DNA of 64,000 nucleotides, taken from assembly GCF_947179165.1 (NCBI RefSeq), contig NC_077248.1:49440232-49504231 (forward strand). The letters run 5' to 3'. The translations under genes were made by a program, and so were the position numbers. The notes under the pieces were generated by a model that saw only the letters and a list, made by a program, of their open reading frames with translations, was not told the origin of the DNA and made no database searches. This document shows, piece after piece, positions 24,755-37,690 of the stretch (its first letter is position 1; each line of letters begins with the position of its first letter). This DNA comes from Solanum dulcamara. Its lineage: Eukaryota; Streptophyta; Magnoliopsida; Solanales; Solanaceae.

Positions 24755-24976
24755 ATGTCTGGAGAACTTCTTTTAAGAATAAGACCAATGGATCGTAGAT
24801 CCATCTATGGCTTAAATTTTCACCTCTCTGATTATTAATGCATGAACAACTTCTACGGCTGTTAGAAACACTTACGGCTTATAGGATCACTTCATAGCTT
24901 CAAACTTATTCTCAGTTCCTCAGACTCTTACCTATAAGGTCTGCCTACAGCTCATGGAAAGGACCATGGCTCGTAG
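24755..24976 (-). mobile_element. LTR E fragment
   Basis: Matches 48620-48850 and 57560-57800 (the two E LTRs) in the same orientation. Shared parts are 'ttttcacctctctgatt', 'cagactcttacctat' and the CGTAG dyad words. Cut at both ends; probably an older E copy. Confidence 0.75.
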
Positions 24977-25259
24977 TGTGGAGTGTTAATTTAATGCCAA
25001 AAATAAATATATTTAATCATTATTTGCCTCACATTTAATCTTTTTATTATAGTTTTTTGCATAAATTATATGGATTATTCTTATGTTGTTTATTTTATTT
25101 GTAGGATTAAAATAGTGTGAAGATGAAGAAATTTGGAGCGCAACATAATTAAAAATAAGAAATCTTATAAGGAAATCAAGCAGACAACTTAATGGAAAGA
25201 AGTTAATATAATATTAATATTTATATATACAACTGAACGAGAAATTCAAATTGCAATTT
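24977..25259. other. AT-rich unassigned stretch
   Basis: Strongly AT-rich, with no similarity that I see to the other families in the window and no open frame of note. It may belong to another element whose ends are outside this interval. Confidence 0.4.
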
Positions 25260-25490
25260 TGTAAGACCTCGAAAGTCTGAAAGCTAAATGAAAGAAAAAA
25301 TGTTGCAGAGAAGATGCTGGTGTCAATTCCCATGAGCCGACCTATGAGTCGTAGGAAAGCCTACGAACCATAGGATGGTCTCATAGGAAGGGCATTGCGG
25401 TTGGAAAATTTGACAGATGATGGATTTGGGTTACAAACGGCTTTTACGAATCGTACATGGTCCTATGGTCTGTAGATGAGGGTCGTAGGA
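25260..25490 (+). mobile_element. LTR C, first part
   Basis: Starts TGTAAGACCTCGAAAG, clearly related to the LTR A start. It is rich in CTACG/CGTAG words. Split at TAGGA by a solo LTR B; the rest continues at 29085. Confidence 0.8.
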
Positions 25491-28400
25491 TGTCATGACC
25501 CAATTTCTCAGGTCATGATTTGCACCTACTCCAACCCACCAATAGGTTAGCCTAACACATCGCCCAGATCCAAAAGTACTGGGCTATCAAGCAGAAGTAA
25601 AATGAATGAAGTAGAAAACAATAATAATTAGAACAAAGAAGGGACAAAATAGGTACATATCCAAAGAACCATCCCCAAGACCTGGCATCAGTCGATATTT
25701 AAGCATCCAATCAAAATAAGAGTACAAGGCTTTTACAGATACATAAATAAATACAGATTGTCTCGAAAGAAAAGTAAAGACTTGTCCTAGTCCAAATAGA
25801 TGGAAACTATCAACTACAAACGCTAAGAGCTCACTAACTCTCTGAATCAAAAGCTTCTCCGCACAAATTCGAATCATCGGTGACTACTCATACTATGATC
25901 TATAGGGTACAGAAGTGTAGTATGAGTACCAGATGAATGGTAATCAGTAGGCATAGTCTGACTGAGCTCCATAGATAAAGTAAGTATGCATAACATATAA
26001 ATAAGGTAACTACAGAACAAGTAACCAAGCAGTAGCTAACACAAGGTAGAACAAGAAATGAGAGTGAATATATAGAATTCATAGAGAAAAGAAACGGAGT
26101 CAAGGAACATACGTGAAAGCATAAGCCAACAACCTATTTACAATAATGAATCACTATAGGAGTCAACTAATCAAGAAAAGAATGTTGATGATCACCACAA
26201 ATAACATAGTGACCTAAGGACAAATCCAACATAGCGTAGTAGGGAGTACCAAAAATAAATCCATACTAAGACCTCTATTAACCAACTACAAATGCAACAC
26301 AAGATAAGCACAGTTATAATTAAACAATAACTGACCAGAAGCCCATACTCTCTGAAGGTACAAACAATAACAAACATACCCCCAACACCCATAAAATTTG
26401 GGGTCCAAACAACAAACAAGTATATTGGTGATAGGCGATGCGTATGAATGTGAGCTTGTAGTAAAAACCAGTAACATCATTGGTGGCTCTCATAAATTAT
26501 CAATAACCATGTGTATTAACCCCTCGAGGCCTGCCAGGTAGGACCCATGCAGCTCTCTCATTCAATTTAGTGGTACACTGACTAGATGGGCCCATAGGGG
26601 ATACAAAAAGTCAGTATAAACTACCTAGGATTGAATTATATCTTATACATAACATAATATCCCCATCATGGTATCAGAGAGTGAGCAGTCAAACCAATGC
26701 AGAAAAGAGCCATGTCACGCATCGGATAGTCAAGTCAAGGATAAGAGAATCCTTGATACAACCAATGTAGAAAAAGAACGATGCCATACTGAATATTAAT
26801 AAAATGTTGAATGCATCCTCGATGACTCTAATACTGCTAGTAGAAAGGAAGTACATCCTCGATACCTCATAAGTCTCAAAAAAGTATGTCTAGGTGATCC
26901 AGGTGGTACGACTCTCATTAAAACCAGTTTAAAAATAGTAAAAGTATGAGAATATGCCTTTTCAAAAACACTAGCGAAAATCCAATGATAGAACCATGAT
27001 CATACCATAAAATATGTGAAAATGCTCTATCAATGCAAGCATGCCATCACTAGCATCCAAACAAGGTACACACAATCAGAAATCTAATACCAAATCTTAG
27101 CACACTACTAAGGCAAAGAAAACTAACTAGGGATCCAGTTACTCCTCGAACACGGACTCGGGCCTAACAAGATACCACTAGTCAATAAGGAATCACAAGC
27201 CTACCACTAATCATAAAGCAAAGTAATTTAGAAATGGCTAAGAATTAATTAGGGGGAGAAATATCTCTAGGAACGATGTCTTTACCCCAAATATGCCACA
27301 TCAACTCGCAACCAAGAACCGCTAAGACAATCCTATAGCTACGACTAGCTATTGAGGTCTCAGGTACTTGCATGAGGAATATCATCCAAAATAAGCTTAT
27401 CGGAAGTTACACTTATCTATAAGGGTAACAAAGCACATGCTAAATCATCTAAGTCTAAACCATAGCATAAGATCATCAATATCAATCCTAAAGACAATAA
27501 TAATTCTAAGGCAATACCATAAACAAGGCTCATAGCCTAGACTAAGAATCTCATGAGACTACTCTAGTCTAATGCTCAATTGGGACCAAGAAAATGAAAT
27601 GGAAGGAAGAAAACCCTATACTCAAAAAGAACCAACATAAATCACATGTAATTCATACTAAACAATATATATAAAGTTCAATCCAAGTGGGAGACCATAG
27701 ACTACCTAGAAGCTGATCACGCGCCCTCTGAATCAGCAAAATTGAAGCTTTCTACCTTTAAATCACCTCTCATTTCTGCCACAGTTACAAAATATTGATC
27801 AAGACATCAATATGGATATTTTGACACAAAAATCACATTAATCAAAGACAGACCCAAATTTGGATGTAAATAAAATGTCGGATCCGCACCAAAAATCATA
27901 AAATTAACTCTATAAAAAGGTTCATTTTACCTCCCCAAACATGTGTCCCAAAATAGAACATAATTCAGGGTTCGAAACAGCCTAAAATTAGCCCATGTAT
28001 TTAAATCACCATTATAGCTAAAGAAAGATGGATGGCAGTAGCTAAAACTCAAAAGATACCTCAAACAGAGGTCCCCTGACAGTCCTCGAGCACTCTAATA
28101 TGTAGCCATAAACTTCCCAAACATAATGGACTTCGAAAACCTAAATCAGAGTCTCCTAGATCTAGTTATCTAGTTTGGAAGTCTGGAGAAATGGATGAAA
28201 ATAGGTCTATTAAGAATTTAAATTGCCAGGAAATTAACCCTCCACGAACATGGTGCATCTCCCATAAACACAAAGAACACACCTAGCAACCTTTAGCGAA
28301 TACAACGCATTTTCGGCGAACGTAAAGAACAAATTGCAGCCCTCTGTGAATGTGGAACCTCTCTAAAAATGCAAAGAACAAATCAGCAAACCTTTATGAA

Positions 28401-29084
28401 TGTGGAACCCCTCAAGGGATGTAGAGAACAAATTTGATCTAAACCAACAATTATGCATCAACACAACTCAAGATGACTAAAAGTCTCATAGCCATGAATA
28501 TAAATGAACTATGTTATCCTACAAAATTTGATATTCTAGACTCGACAATGCAGTCAAAATTTCCATTTGAGGTTATCTCGATAAAAAATAGGTCCCATGC
28601 TCAACAAGGTGGCTTAAAATGAGACCAAAATCGTTAAGAACCGCACAAAAGGTTGTTCTAGATCAAATTAGACATTTCAAAGCTAACCGCGCTGATGGAA
28701 TACCAATCTGAGCATATTTACCAAAAATATTGACCAAAGTCAAACTTAGACTAAAGCTTAAAGGCTAAAATGCCTAATGGCTCAAACTCGCACTGAAGGC
28801 CTCGAGAAGTAAGCCAACTGCGCCACTAGCCTAAATTGACCCTTATAGATTTGATGGACCAGTTAGAATTCCATTTTAAGGTTTTTTTCTGATGTTTTGA
28901 CTGAAATAAATAATTTAAACACCAAGAGCTCCAAAACACAAAAACTAGCATAAAACCCAAACAAACAATCAGTCGATCGAACTATCGGTGCCAATAAGTC
29001 ATAAATGACTTGGGGTTGATACAAGAGAGCTTTAAACTCTTAAAAGATCAAAAAATGGAGAAAATGAACTAGAGGCTTATTACA
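25491..29084 (-). mobile_element. Solo LTR B, complete, minus orientation
   Basis: Length 3594 bp. On the minus strand it starts TGTAATAAGCC and ends GGGTCATGACA. It is flanked by a perfect 5-bp duplication TAGGA (25486-25490 and 29085-29089), with LTR C reading on at both sides, so it is a genuine insertion reduced to one LTR. It serves as the reference for the other B copies. It contains 'gcgaatgcgg'-like words in its 28240-28400 part. Short hydrophobic frames such as 25587-25877 and 25900-26103 are discussed in the findings; I do not call them genes. Confidence 0.93.
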
Positions 29085-31295
29085 TAGGAAGGCCCTAAAC
29101 TGTTTGGAAATTCACTAAGTATGGGAACCTTCTATGAGAGGGTCCTACAGACCATAGAAAGTCCTAAACTTCGTAGGAGTACCACAGAAGGAGATTTATG
29201 GACTATGTTTTTAAGGTATGCTGGATGAGTGGGGTTTATTACCCCAAGAACTTTTGATGACCGGTAGACCCAACTGGTAGGGCCCAAGTACAAATTCTAA
29301 TAGCTCAACTTTTGGTATATGTGTTTTACGAGAGGTCTCTATGAGCCGTAGGAAGACCTATGACCCATGGGAGGGTTTGTAGGTAGAGATTCAGAAACCC
29401 TAATTTTCTTTTCTTATTCTATGAACCCCCTTGTATGACCCATACCCCAACCTACGACTCGTAGGTCCTGAGTCGTAGGCCCCTTCATAGTTTTTCAGTA
29501 AAGATATTTTAGACCTCTCCAACTCATTTAATACCTAAACTACATCATTTTAGACTTAAAACTACCCCCATAACTGTTTTTACCCTTAAGATTGCCCCAA
29601 TCCCTCTCATTCCCTCATAATACTCAAAATCTCTTAAGTCATCGTCTCAAATTCTCTTTTAAGTTTAAGGAATAAGAAGCTAGGATTTTCAAGGATCTTT
29701 ATGGTTTCATCCTTGAATCTCCATGACTTTTTGGGCTTTAATAGCTAAGGTATGTGAGAATTCACCAATGGATTCTATTCATCCATCGGGTCCCAACAGA
29801 ACTCAAGTCTCTAATTTCAATTTACTCAATTCAATGAGGGTTTCATGTTAATATATCATGCGTGTTTCTGAATTGATTTTAAGGAATGTTATTCTTTTAT
29901 ATTATGCATGAATTTACTATGGTTCATGATTTTAACTTGATTTCACATGGACTCATGTATTATGTTAATGATTTTTAATATGAACTATGACATATGATCA
30001 TGAACTTATGAATAATTTATGAAAAAACTAAGAATTATGTTTCAAGGATGAATGACTGAATTGTGAAAGGTTTCCTCATAATATAAAGAAATAATAATTT
30101 AGATGTTTAAAAAGGTAGTATGTATATGAATTATGTTATGATCATGATTTTCAAGGAGCTATTCTTATGAAATATTTTATGATTTGGATTGGTATTGATT
30201 ATTGCCTTCCTAGTGCTATGAATGATTTACTTATTCCATTAGGATTAACTTAGCACTGAGAAGACTTTGTGGTGTAGATTTGGTAAGGGAGTCTTTAGTA
30301 GCAACCCCTAGTCCGAAAATACGTGCTACCATAGGTTGTCTAAATTGGACTAACTAGTGGATCCACATATAGCACAAGATGATGATTATGATATGGACTC
30401 TATCTTGGTAATTATCCTCTCTCTTCTCGATATGGGAGTTACACGCATTTCATATTATAGCTCATATCCCACAAAAGAAACTGTGTTTCTTACAAGCTCT
30501 CTTATTTCTTTTAAATGATGCATTGACCTTATTTCAGATCTTATTTTAGCTATTATGTGTACCCATCGAACTTATGAGATTCTTCTCAAGTTTTTATTTA
30601 AACTAATGCACAAGTGTATCTTTTGGGCTTATAGGGGTCTGCTCGGTTTTTTATTTAAACTTGCATACTAGTGTACCTTCTGGGCATATGGGGGTCTAGT
30701 TAGGTTTAGTTAGTTGTACTTAGTTTTCTTCTAGTCCTTAGTACACTCGTGTGCATCTCAATTACATTCCATTTGACCTTTTTTGTTTCTAGATTCTATC
30801 TTTTCATATTACTTTTTCTTTCCAAGCTCAGTCAGCCAATGATGCCTACTGGATACCTTTAGTTTTGGTACTTATACTACAATATGCATCTATATTTGTG
30901 ATGCAAGCTCGACCACCAGCTACTAGCATTGATCTGATCTTGGAGAGGCCTGTCTTTAGAAATGAGGGTGAGAACATGGCATCCTAAAATTACCCATCTC
31001 CTTTTGTATATATTTGGCTAGTCTTTTCTTTTTGAGATAGGTTCTTTATTTTCGTGGTCCACTTTTTGGAGTTGTACTCTTTTGATTAGACAACTCTGTA
31101 TATATGATTTCTAGGTTCTATGAGGGATCTTTTGACTTGCTTCCACTTATTCTAATGTAAATTATGTCACCGGTTTTATTATTAGTTTAGTTTCTACAAT
31201 TGATCCTAGTACTTGCAGTTCTAGGATACGGGTCGGATTACCTACTAGTGAGATATAATAGGTGTCATCATGACTCAAGAAATTAGGTCATGACA
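29085..31295 (+). mobile_element. LTR C, second part to its 3' end
   Basis: Continues LTR C after the duplicated TAGGA. It contains the CTACG..CGTAGG dyads (29100-29480), a leader with 'aaaccctaat', a donor-like AAGGTATGTG at 29747, a mid-part homologous to LTR A, and the end GGTCATGACA at 31295. Both LTR C parts total about 2.4 kb. No target duplication matches across 25260 and 31295 (AATTT against TAGCG). Confidence 0.82.
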
Positions 31296-31655
31296 TAGCG
31301 TTAGTACATGACATGTACAAAGTATGTGAGAAATAGGTATAACGTAAAAGCATGATATCAAGAGTAAACATCAAATGCATGACTAAAAATCCTTGAAACA
31401 CTTAAAAGTACATCATAAATCATGAAATAAGGTCAATACATTATGTAAAAGAGATTGTGAAAAGCTTTGAGGAAAAACATAGCATTTTGTGGAATATTAA
31501 CTATAACCGACAATAATACAATATGAGCTATAACATAGAATTTGGTGTAACTCCTACACCACAAAAGGAGAGGCTACTTGCCAAGATAGACTTCCCATCA
31601 TATCATCATGAGCTATTTTTGGATATACTAGCTAAGTCATTTAAGACAACTTTTG
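31296..31655 (-). mobile_element. C/A-type LTR fragment, minus orientation
   Basis: The complement matches the late-middle part of the A and C LTRs (compare 47610-47910): 'ccttggcaagtagcctc' type sequence, the 'gatgcattgacc' region and 'tgtactaacgc'. It stops where LTR B starts, at the same LTR position where the fragment beginning at 59774 starts. The two therefore look like halves of one LTR. Confidence 0.75.
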
Positions 31656-33078
31656 TGTAATGACCTTCCAAGTCATTTCCTCTATTTTCTAATTTTTTTC
31701 AGTGTTAGAGCTTTACTATAGCGACTCCATGTCATTTATGACTTGCTGGAACTAAAAGTTTGGTCGCATGGTCATTTATTTGAGTTTTATGCCAATTTCT
31801 GTGTTTTGGACCTCTTTGAGCTAGAACGGTTAAATTGGGTCCAAAATCCAAGAAAACAACCTCAAAATGGAATTTTGACAATTCTATCAGCTCTAAAAAG
31901 GTCATTTTAAGATAGTTATATTGTTGTCTTGCTTCTCAAGGCCTTCAGTGCGGGTTTGAGCCATTAGGCATTTTAACCTTTAAGCTTTGGCCCAAGTTTG
32001 ACCTTGGTCAACGTTCTTGATAAATGTGCTTGAATTGAAATTTCATCATCATAGTTAGCTTTGGAATATAAAGTTTGTTTCTATAATGAACTTTCGTGTG
32101 CTTTCCGAGACTTTTGATCTCATTTCGATGCCCCTTATAGAATTGGCCAAATAGGCATTTGGGTGTGGGACCTATATTTCATCAAGATGACCTTGGATAG
32201 AAATTTCAACTGCGTTGTTGAGTCCAAAATGTCAAGGGGGTACCACAGTTTATTTGCATTCATGGGGTTCCAAGAAAATCATGGGCACCCCATCGGAGAG
32301 TTATAACTTAGGAAAAACCAGACCCAATTCGGTATTCATATTTGTGCCTTGTAGTTCATGTTCGCAGAAGCCATAGACATTGGCTTAGATGTTCGCAAGG
32401 ACCCTATAGCTTTCGCTGAGCCTCGTGGATTGACCCTTCACATTCACAGTGGCCCTGTCGTATTTACGAAGGTATAAAGGTTTGGTCTCCGCGTTCGCGG
32501 ACCTCTTCCTCCGCATTTGTGGAGAACAAATTTATCTAGTTCTTTAAGTTAAAATACAGACGCAATTCAACTACGTCCCATTTTGTATTTTGGTGACTTT
32601 TAGAGCTAGGTAGCTCTGTTTGAGGCAATTTCAAGTGTTGGGTGTCTGTTTGGATCATAGCTACGCAGTGGAGTGTTAAGGGAGCTTCGAAAGTCATCAT
32701 ATTGAGGTAATTTTCTCCCCTAATGGGCTGCCTAAGCTTGAATTAAAACTTTAATGGTAAATTCATTTCATGGGATGATTTTTTCCTTTTCGAATATCAA
32801 ATGAACCTTCTTACAGATTCAATTTTGGGATTTCTGATGCAGGTCCCGTAATTCTAATGTAGACTTGATGTTGGGTTCATCTCTAATTATGCAATTTTTG
32901 TGTTAAAACATCTATATTGATGTACTGCTCAATATTTTGTTAGTGTGGTGCAAATTAGAGGTGATTCAGAGGTGGAAAGCTTTAATTTGGTGAATGTTGA
33001 GCACCATTAGAGGTATGCTATGATCTCCCACTTTGACTGAGCTTTATTGGATATTTTTTAGTATAAATTATAGGTAAT
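31656..33078 (+). mobile_element. 5' LTR B, first part
   Basis: Starts TGTAATGACCTTCC. It matches the complement of 25491-29084 from its start and carries the 'ttcgc' word cluster at 32350-32540. It ends in GTAAT (33074-33078), the duplicated target of the solo LTR A. Confidence 0.85.
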
Positions 33079-35247
33079 TGTCATGACCCTACCTAGAGCC
33101 TAGCAGTAACACGGTTATCGGAAATCTGAAGGATTCCAACCAAGCCATCTTAGCATACATAGCATACATAAGGCAATAGACATAACAAGATAAGTGAAAG
33201 AATCAACTCAACATAGAAGTAAAAGGGAAAATAAACTCAATCCCAATGTCCAAAATGGACTACATTAAACTGTATCATCTAAACATTCCTCTAAACTAGA
33301 ATTTGATGGGGGATTAGGACAAGCTCCTAGATCACCCAAATCATAAAAGAGATTCAAAGTAACAATATAAAATAAAAGTGATATCCTTGATGAATGATGA
33401 CTCACCAACTCTTGAAAATTAAACTAACTCTAGCCACGAATATGAGGAGTGTGAGTGTCATCTGTCCCTACATTATGAGATAATGTAGGCCAAATATGTG
33501 TCAGTATATAGAAGGTACTAAGTAGGTGAGATATGCATGAATAATAAACACTAGGCATAATCAATATGAATCATGAGATGCAAGACCAATATCTTTAAAA
33601 TATGTGCAAAGTCATGAATACGTTAAATCATTCATATCATTGGTAAATGCATCAAAGTAATCTCATATTCATCATATAAACTTATAATTCAACTCAAGCT
33701 GTGTGGGATAAGAACTTTAACCGATATCTTAAGACCATGCGAGCTATAACATGGAATCTGATGTAACTCCCATATCGAGAAGAGAGAGGCTACTTGTGAA
33801 CGCAACCTACGGGGTAACATAGTTTGGGAATTTAGGTTGCTACTAGGATTCCCTTGGGTAACTAACTATGTTATCATACCAAACCCCACCTATAAGTCCT
33901 CTCGGTTCTTAGTCAATTTCCCAACGAAAATCATTAAAACATAGAAATATCATCATTAACTTCATCATGAAAAAATAACATAAGAGTAGCTCATTAACTT
34001 TAATGATTCATAAGAATCCATAAACTTTGGTGAGAATTGTCCTTATCACAATCTTAAATAAGATTGTGTGATAATTGTCATTATCACACCATAATAGCTT
34101 TCTTAGATCATCATTGACCATTATTATAACTTTTATCATTGAATCATTCATCTTAGCCTCATTCATAAGAGCTTTTCTTTTAAAATCAATGAACTCATAA
34201 TCAAAACTCATGTGAATCATAATTGAACCTCATAATCATAATTGAAAGTAGCTTCATGTTTGGGAATTCATAATTCAACTTAAAATTATGCAAGTAATGT
34301 AAAATCATTCTTATAATGATCATTGATAACAATTAAAAACAAAATTGAAATAGCCAAATACAATTCATCAAACTAGGGTTACAAACTCAATTGAAATTTA
34401 TAAGATTTTGAATAAAAACCATGGGACTCCATAGGTGAAAGTAACCCATGGATCAATCCCCACATACCTTGAATGAATTTGAACTTAAAATTGACAAATG
34501 AGACTTGTTCTTGAAGAAAGCCTAGTTCAAAACCTTGATGAAGAAGATGAACTCTTGAAGGAAACTTAAGAGAGAAGTCTTAAAGTTGTTTGGGAGTTAA
34601 TGAGGGAAAAGAATTGACTTAGGAGTACTTTGGACAATTACAGAATGAATCTAGTACCAAACATTCAGATACATTAATGAAAGAATAGGGAATAACCAAA
34701 ATACCCTTTATTTAACTAGAATTGGGACCCATTATGAAGGAATCATCATGGTCTATGATCCTCACCATGGCCCTGGTGGTGTCCAAAGTTAGACTTGGTC
34801 TTGAACCTTGGGATTATCATAAAAGAGTTTCAGGACTTCCTTCATAGAGACTTTCACAGTCTGTGAAGGTCATCACGGTCTGTGAATAATGAGCATGGTG
34901 CAGGATCTGCAGGAGGGTCTGCAGGGGTGGCCACCATGGTTCGTGAAGAAAAATATGGCCTATCATGGTGATGTATGGTGCTTACCTTCGAAATATTTTT
35001 AGGAGGTCTCAAGAGAAGGTGTTATGAGGGAGAGCACCATGGCTTATGGTTCTCACCATGGACCGTGGTCCCTTACCTGCAGGACTGAGTTTCATAACCA
35101 CCACCAATGTAGCTCAGCACAAGCCATGGTGCTGACTACGTCCCTTGATGTCCTTCGTGGTCATCACCTGATGCCAAAATTTGAATTTTTCTAAGATTTT
35201 ATCCTTAGCTCCTCATTTTCCACCTTTCTAACTTTTGGGGTCTTATA
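33079..35247 (-). mobile_element. Solo LTR A, complete, minus orientation
   Basis: Length 2169 bp. The complement ends GGGTCATGACA (33079) and starts TATAAGACCCC (35247; the usual second base G is changed). It is bounded by a perfect GTAAT duplication (33074-33078, 35248-35252) inside LTR B. Dyad words around CCATGG cluster at 34735-35170, and the donor-like AAGGTATGTG lies at 34461-34470. Confidence 0.92.
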
Positions 35248-36105
35248 GTAATTTAGGATGGCATTTGCGAAGTATAGATTTTTCCTCCTTCTCATACATT
35301 TTCTTAGTTTCTAGTTGAGCCTTAGATTAGAGTAGTCTTGTGAAATCCTCAGTTTAGGCTATGGGCCTTGTTTGTAGTATTGCCTTAGCGTTATTATACG
35401 TTTTAGTTTTAGGATTGATATTAATGGTCTTAGGACAGGTTTGAGCTTTATATGCTTTAACATGTGCTCTATTGGTCTTATAGCTAGGTGTAGCTTCTGG
35501 TAGGGCTTGTTTCATGTGGTGTACCTTTATGCTAGTGTCTAACACATCTATGGCTCATTATTGCAATAATTTTGTCTTAGTTGTGCTTAGTTGTGAGATA
35601 AAGTGGCATATTGGGATAAAGGAGTTGTTCCTAGAGATATTTCTATCCCTAATTTATTTTGAGCCTTACCTCGATTACTTTGCTTTAAGATTAGTAGTAG
35701 GCTTGTAATGTCTTACTGACTAGTGTTGTATTGTTGGGCCCGAGGCCTTGTTTAAGGAGAGGTTAGATCCCAGGTTAGTTTTATTTTCCTTGGTTTTGTG
35801 GTAAGATTTGGTATTTCTTTTTTGATTGTGTGTACCATATTTTGATGCTGGTGATGGAATGCTTGCATTGATTAAGCATTTTCACATGTTTTATAGTATG
35901 ATCCTAGTTCCTTCATTGGATTTTAACTATTATTTTTGGGAAGGCATACTCATTCTTTTACTATTTTTAATTTGGTTTTAATGGGAGTCGTACCACCAGG
36001 ATCCTTTGACACACTAGTTTTGAAATTTATGAGTCATCAAGGACATTCTCCTTTTCTATTTTCAGTATCAGAGGCATATAGGACATTCTCTTTTTTGATA
36101 TCTTT
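35248..36105 (+). mobile_element. 5' LTR B, second part
   Basis: Resumes LTR B after GTAAT. It matches 57985-58470 and the complement of 26800-27620. Similarity fades near 'ttgatatc' at about 36100, where A-element sequence begins. The last third of the LTR is missing. Confidence 0.8.
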
Positions 36106-36195
36106 TCAATTCATTGGGCTTCTATGTTTCTTTCCTATTCTATTTATGCTAGCTTGATTCCTATTTGAGGATGAATGTTCCCAAGGTGAAGATAT
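36106..36195 (+). mobile_element. Last 90 bp of an A-element interior, with purine tract
   Basis: Matches 46115-46206, the 3' end of the A2 interior: 'ttctatgtttctttcctatt', 'atgctagcttga' and 'gttccca', ending in the purine-rich 'aggtgaagatat' immediately before an LTR A start. It shows that the following LTR was originally a 3' LTR of another A copy, not A2's own 5' LTR. Confidence 0.75.
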
Positions 36196-37690
36196 TGTAA
36201 GATCCCGAAAGTTGGAAAATAGAGTTCAAAAGAAGTTTCCTATAAAATCTAAGCTTTTTGGCACCAAGAACCCTTCCCAATCCATGAAGAGGACCAAAGG
36301 ATATGGAGAGCTCACGTGGTCTAACTCTGTATGTGGGGACTTAGAGGTGGAGGACCACGAGAGGGTTCATAAAATGTAGGAATAGCTACAAGTCGTTGTG
36401 TGTTCCTGTGGTCTGACCCTCTTAAGGGTCTTGAGAAGTCCCACCTCGTTAGGTGTTCATAACTCGTAGTGACCACCACGGATCATGGTGGTATCCATGG
36501 AGAAACCCCCTACTAACCCAACTCACCTAAGTTCAAGTCCCTCACCACGATCGTGATGGGATCTACTAGCCGTATCCAGGTGCCCAACTCAGTAAAACTT
36601 AGGGGTGTTTTAGTCTTTCCCAATGTTTTCATTGATGAACATGGATGATTTTAGGGGTTTAGTTTATCCTAATAACTACCCTAAGCCCTCCTAACCCTCC
36701 TCTCATTCTCACCCAAGCACTCAAAATCCAAAATCCTCTATCTAAAGTCTTCTCTCAAGATCTTTCTTCTTCCTCAAGCTAATTTCAGGAGAAATCAATT
36801 CAATTCTCTAATCAAGAGAAAAATTAGGGCTTCTAAAACTCAAGGTATATGGTAATTCATCCATGGGTCCTTTCACCTATGGAGTCTCAAGTTTTCTCTC
36901 AATTCTCTTATGAATTCTTCTTCTAGAAGCCCTAATTTCATGAATTTGCATTAGGTTTTTATAATTATGATATATTTCATCATTATTAGTCTAATTATAC
37001 ATAATTCACATCATATTGCATAATTTCATCATGAATTTCAATGACTCATGTTATATACTAGTTTTAAGTATGTTTTCATGGAACTATGATCATGAATTTT
37101 AATTGATTTCAATAAAATCTTTATGAATGATTACCAAAATTTATGAATGACCCATGAAAGGTTATTAATGATGTTTCAATCAAGAATTCATAGTGTGATA
37201 AGGTAGTTCTCACACAATTATGTTAAAGAGGTGAAAGGACATTCTCACCAACTCATGGATTCATATGAATTTATCATGTTAATGAGTTATTCATATGATT
37301 ATCTTAAGATGATGAATTATTTCTTTTATTATCTTTCCTAATAATGTAACTGACTATGTTTCATCAAAGTTTCATTGGGATAATGACTAAGAACCAAGAG
37401 GATTTTAAGGTGGGTTTTGGTCTGGTAGTCATTGTATCTATCCAAGGAAATCCTAGTAGCAACCTTTAGTCTCTAACTACATTGCCTGCGTAGGTTTAGA
37501 CCTCTAATATGTCATAGCTAGTAGATCCACATATAATACAAAGTTAGAAGAAGTACCATCACAGAGTATACCTTGGTAAAGTAGTCTCCCCCATCTCAAT
37601 GTGGAATTACATCAAATTATATATTATAGCTCACATGGTATTATATATTAGTTAAAGGTCCTATCCCATATCAAGGTATATAAAAAGGTA
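36196..37690 (+). mobile_element. LTR A, first 1.5 kb
   Basis: Starts TGTAAGATCCC. Matches the A2 3' LTR from 46207 to about 47700, including the dyad cluster (36330-36560) and a donor-like site near 36842. Broken at about 37690, where B-interior sequence starts. Confidence 0.85.
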
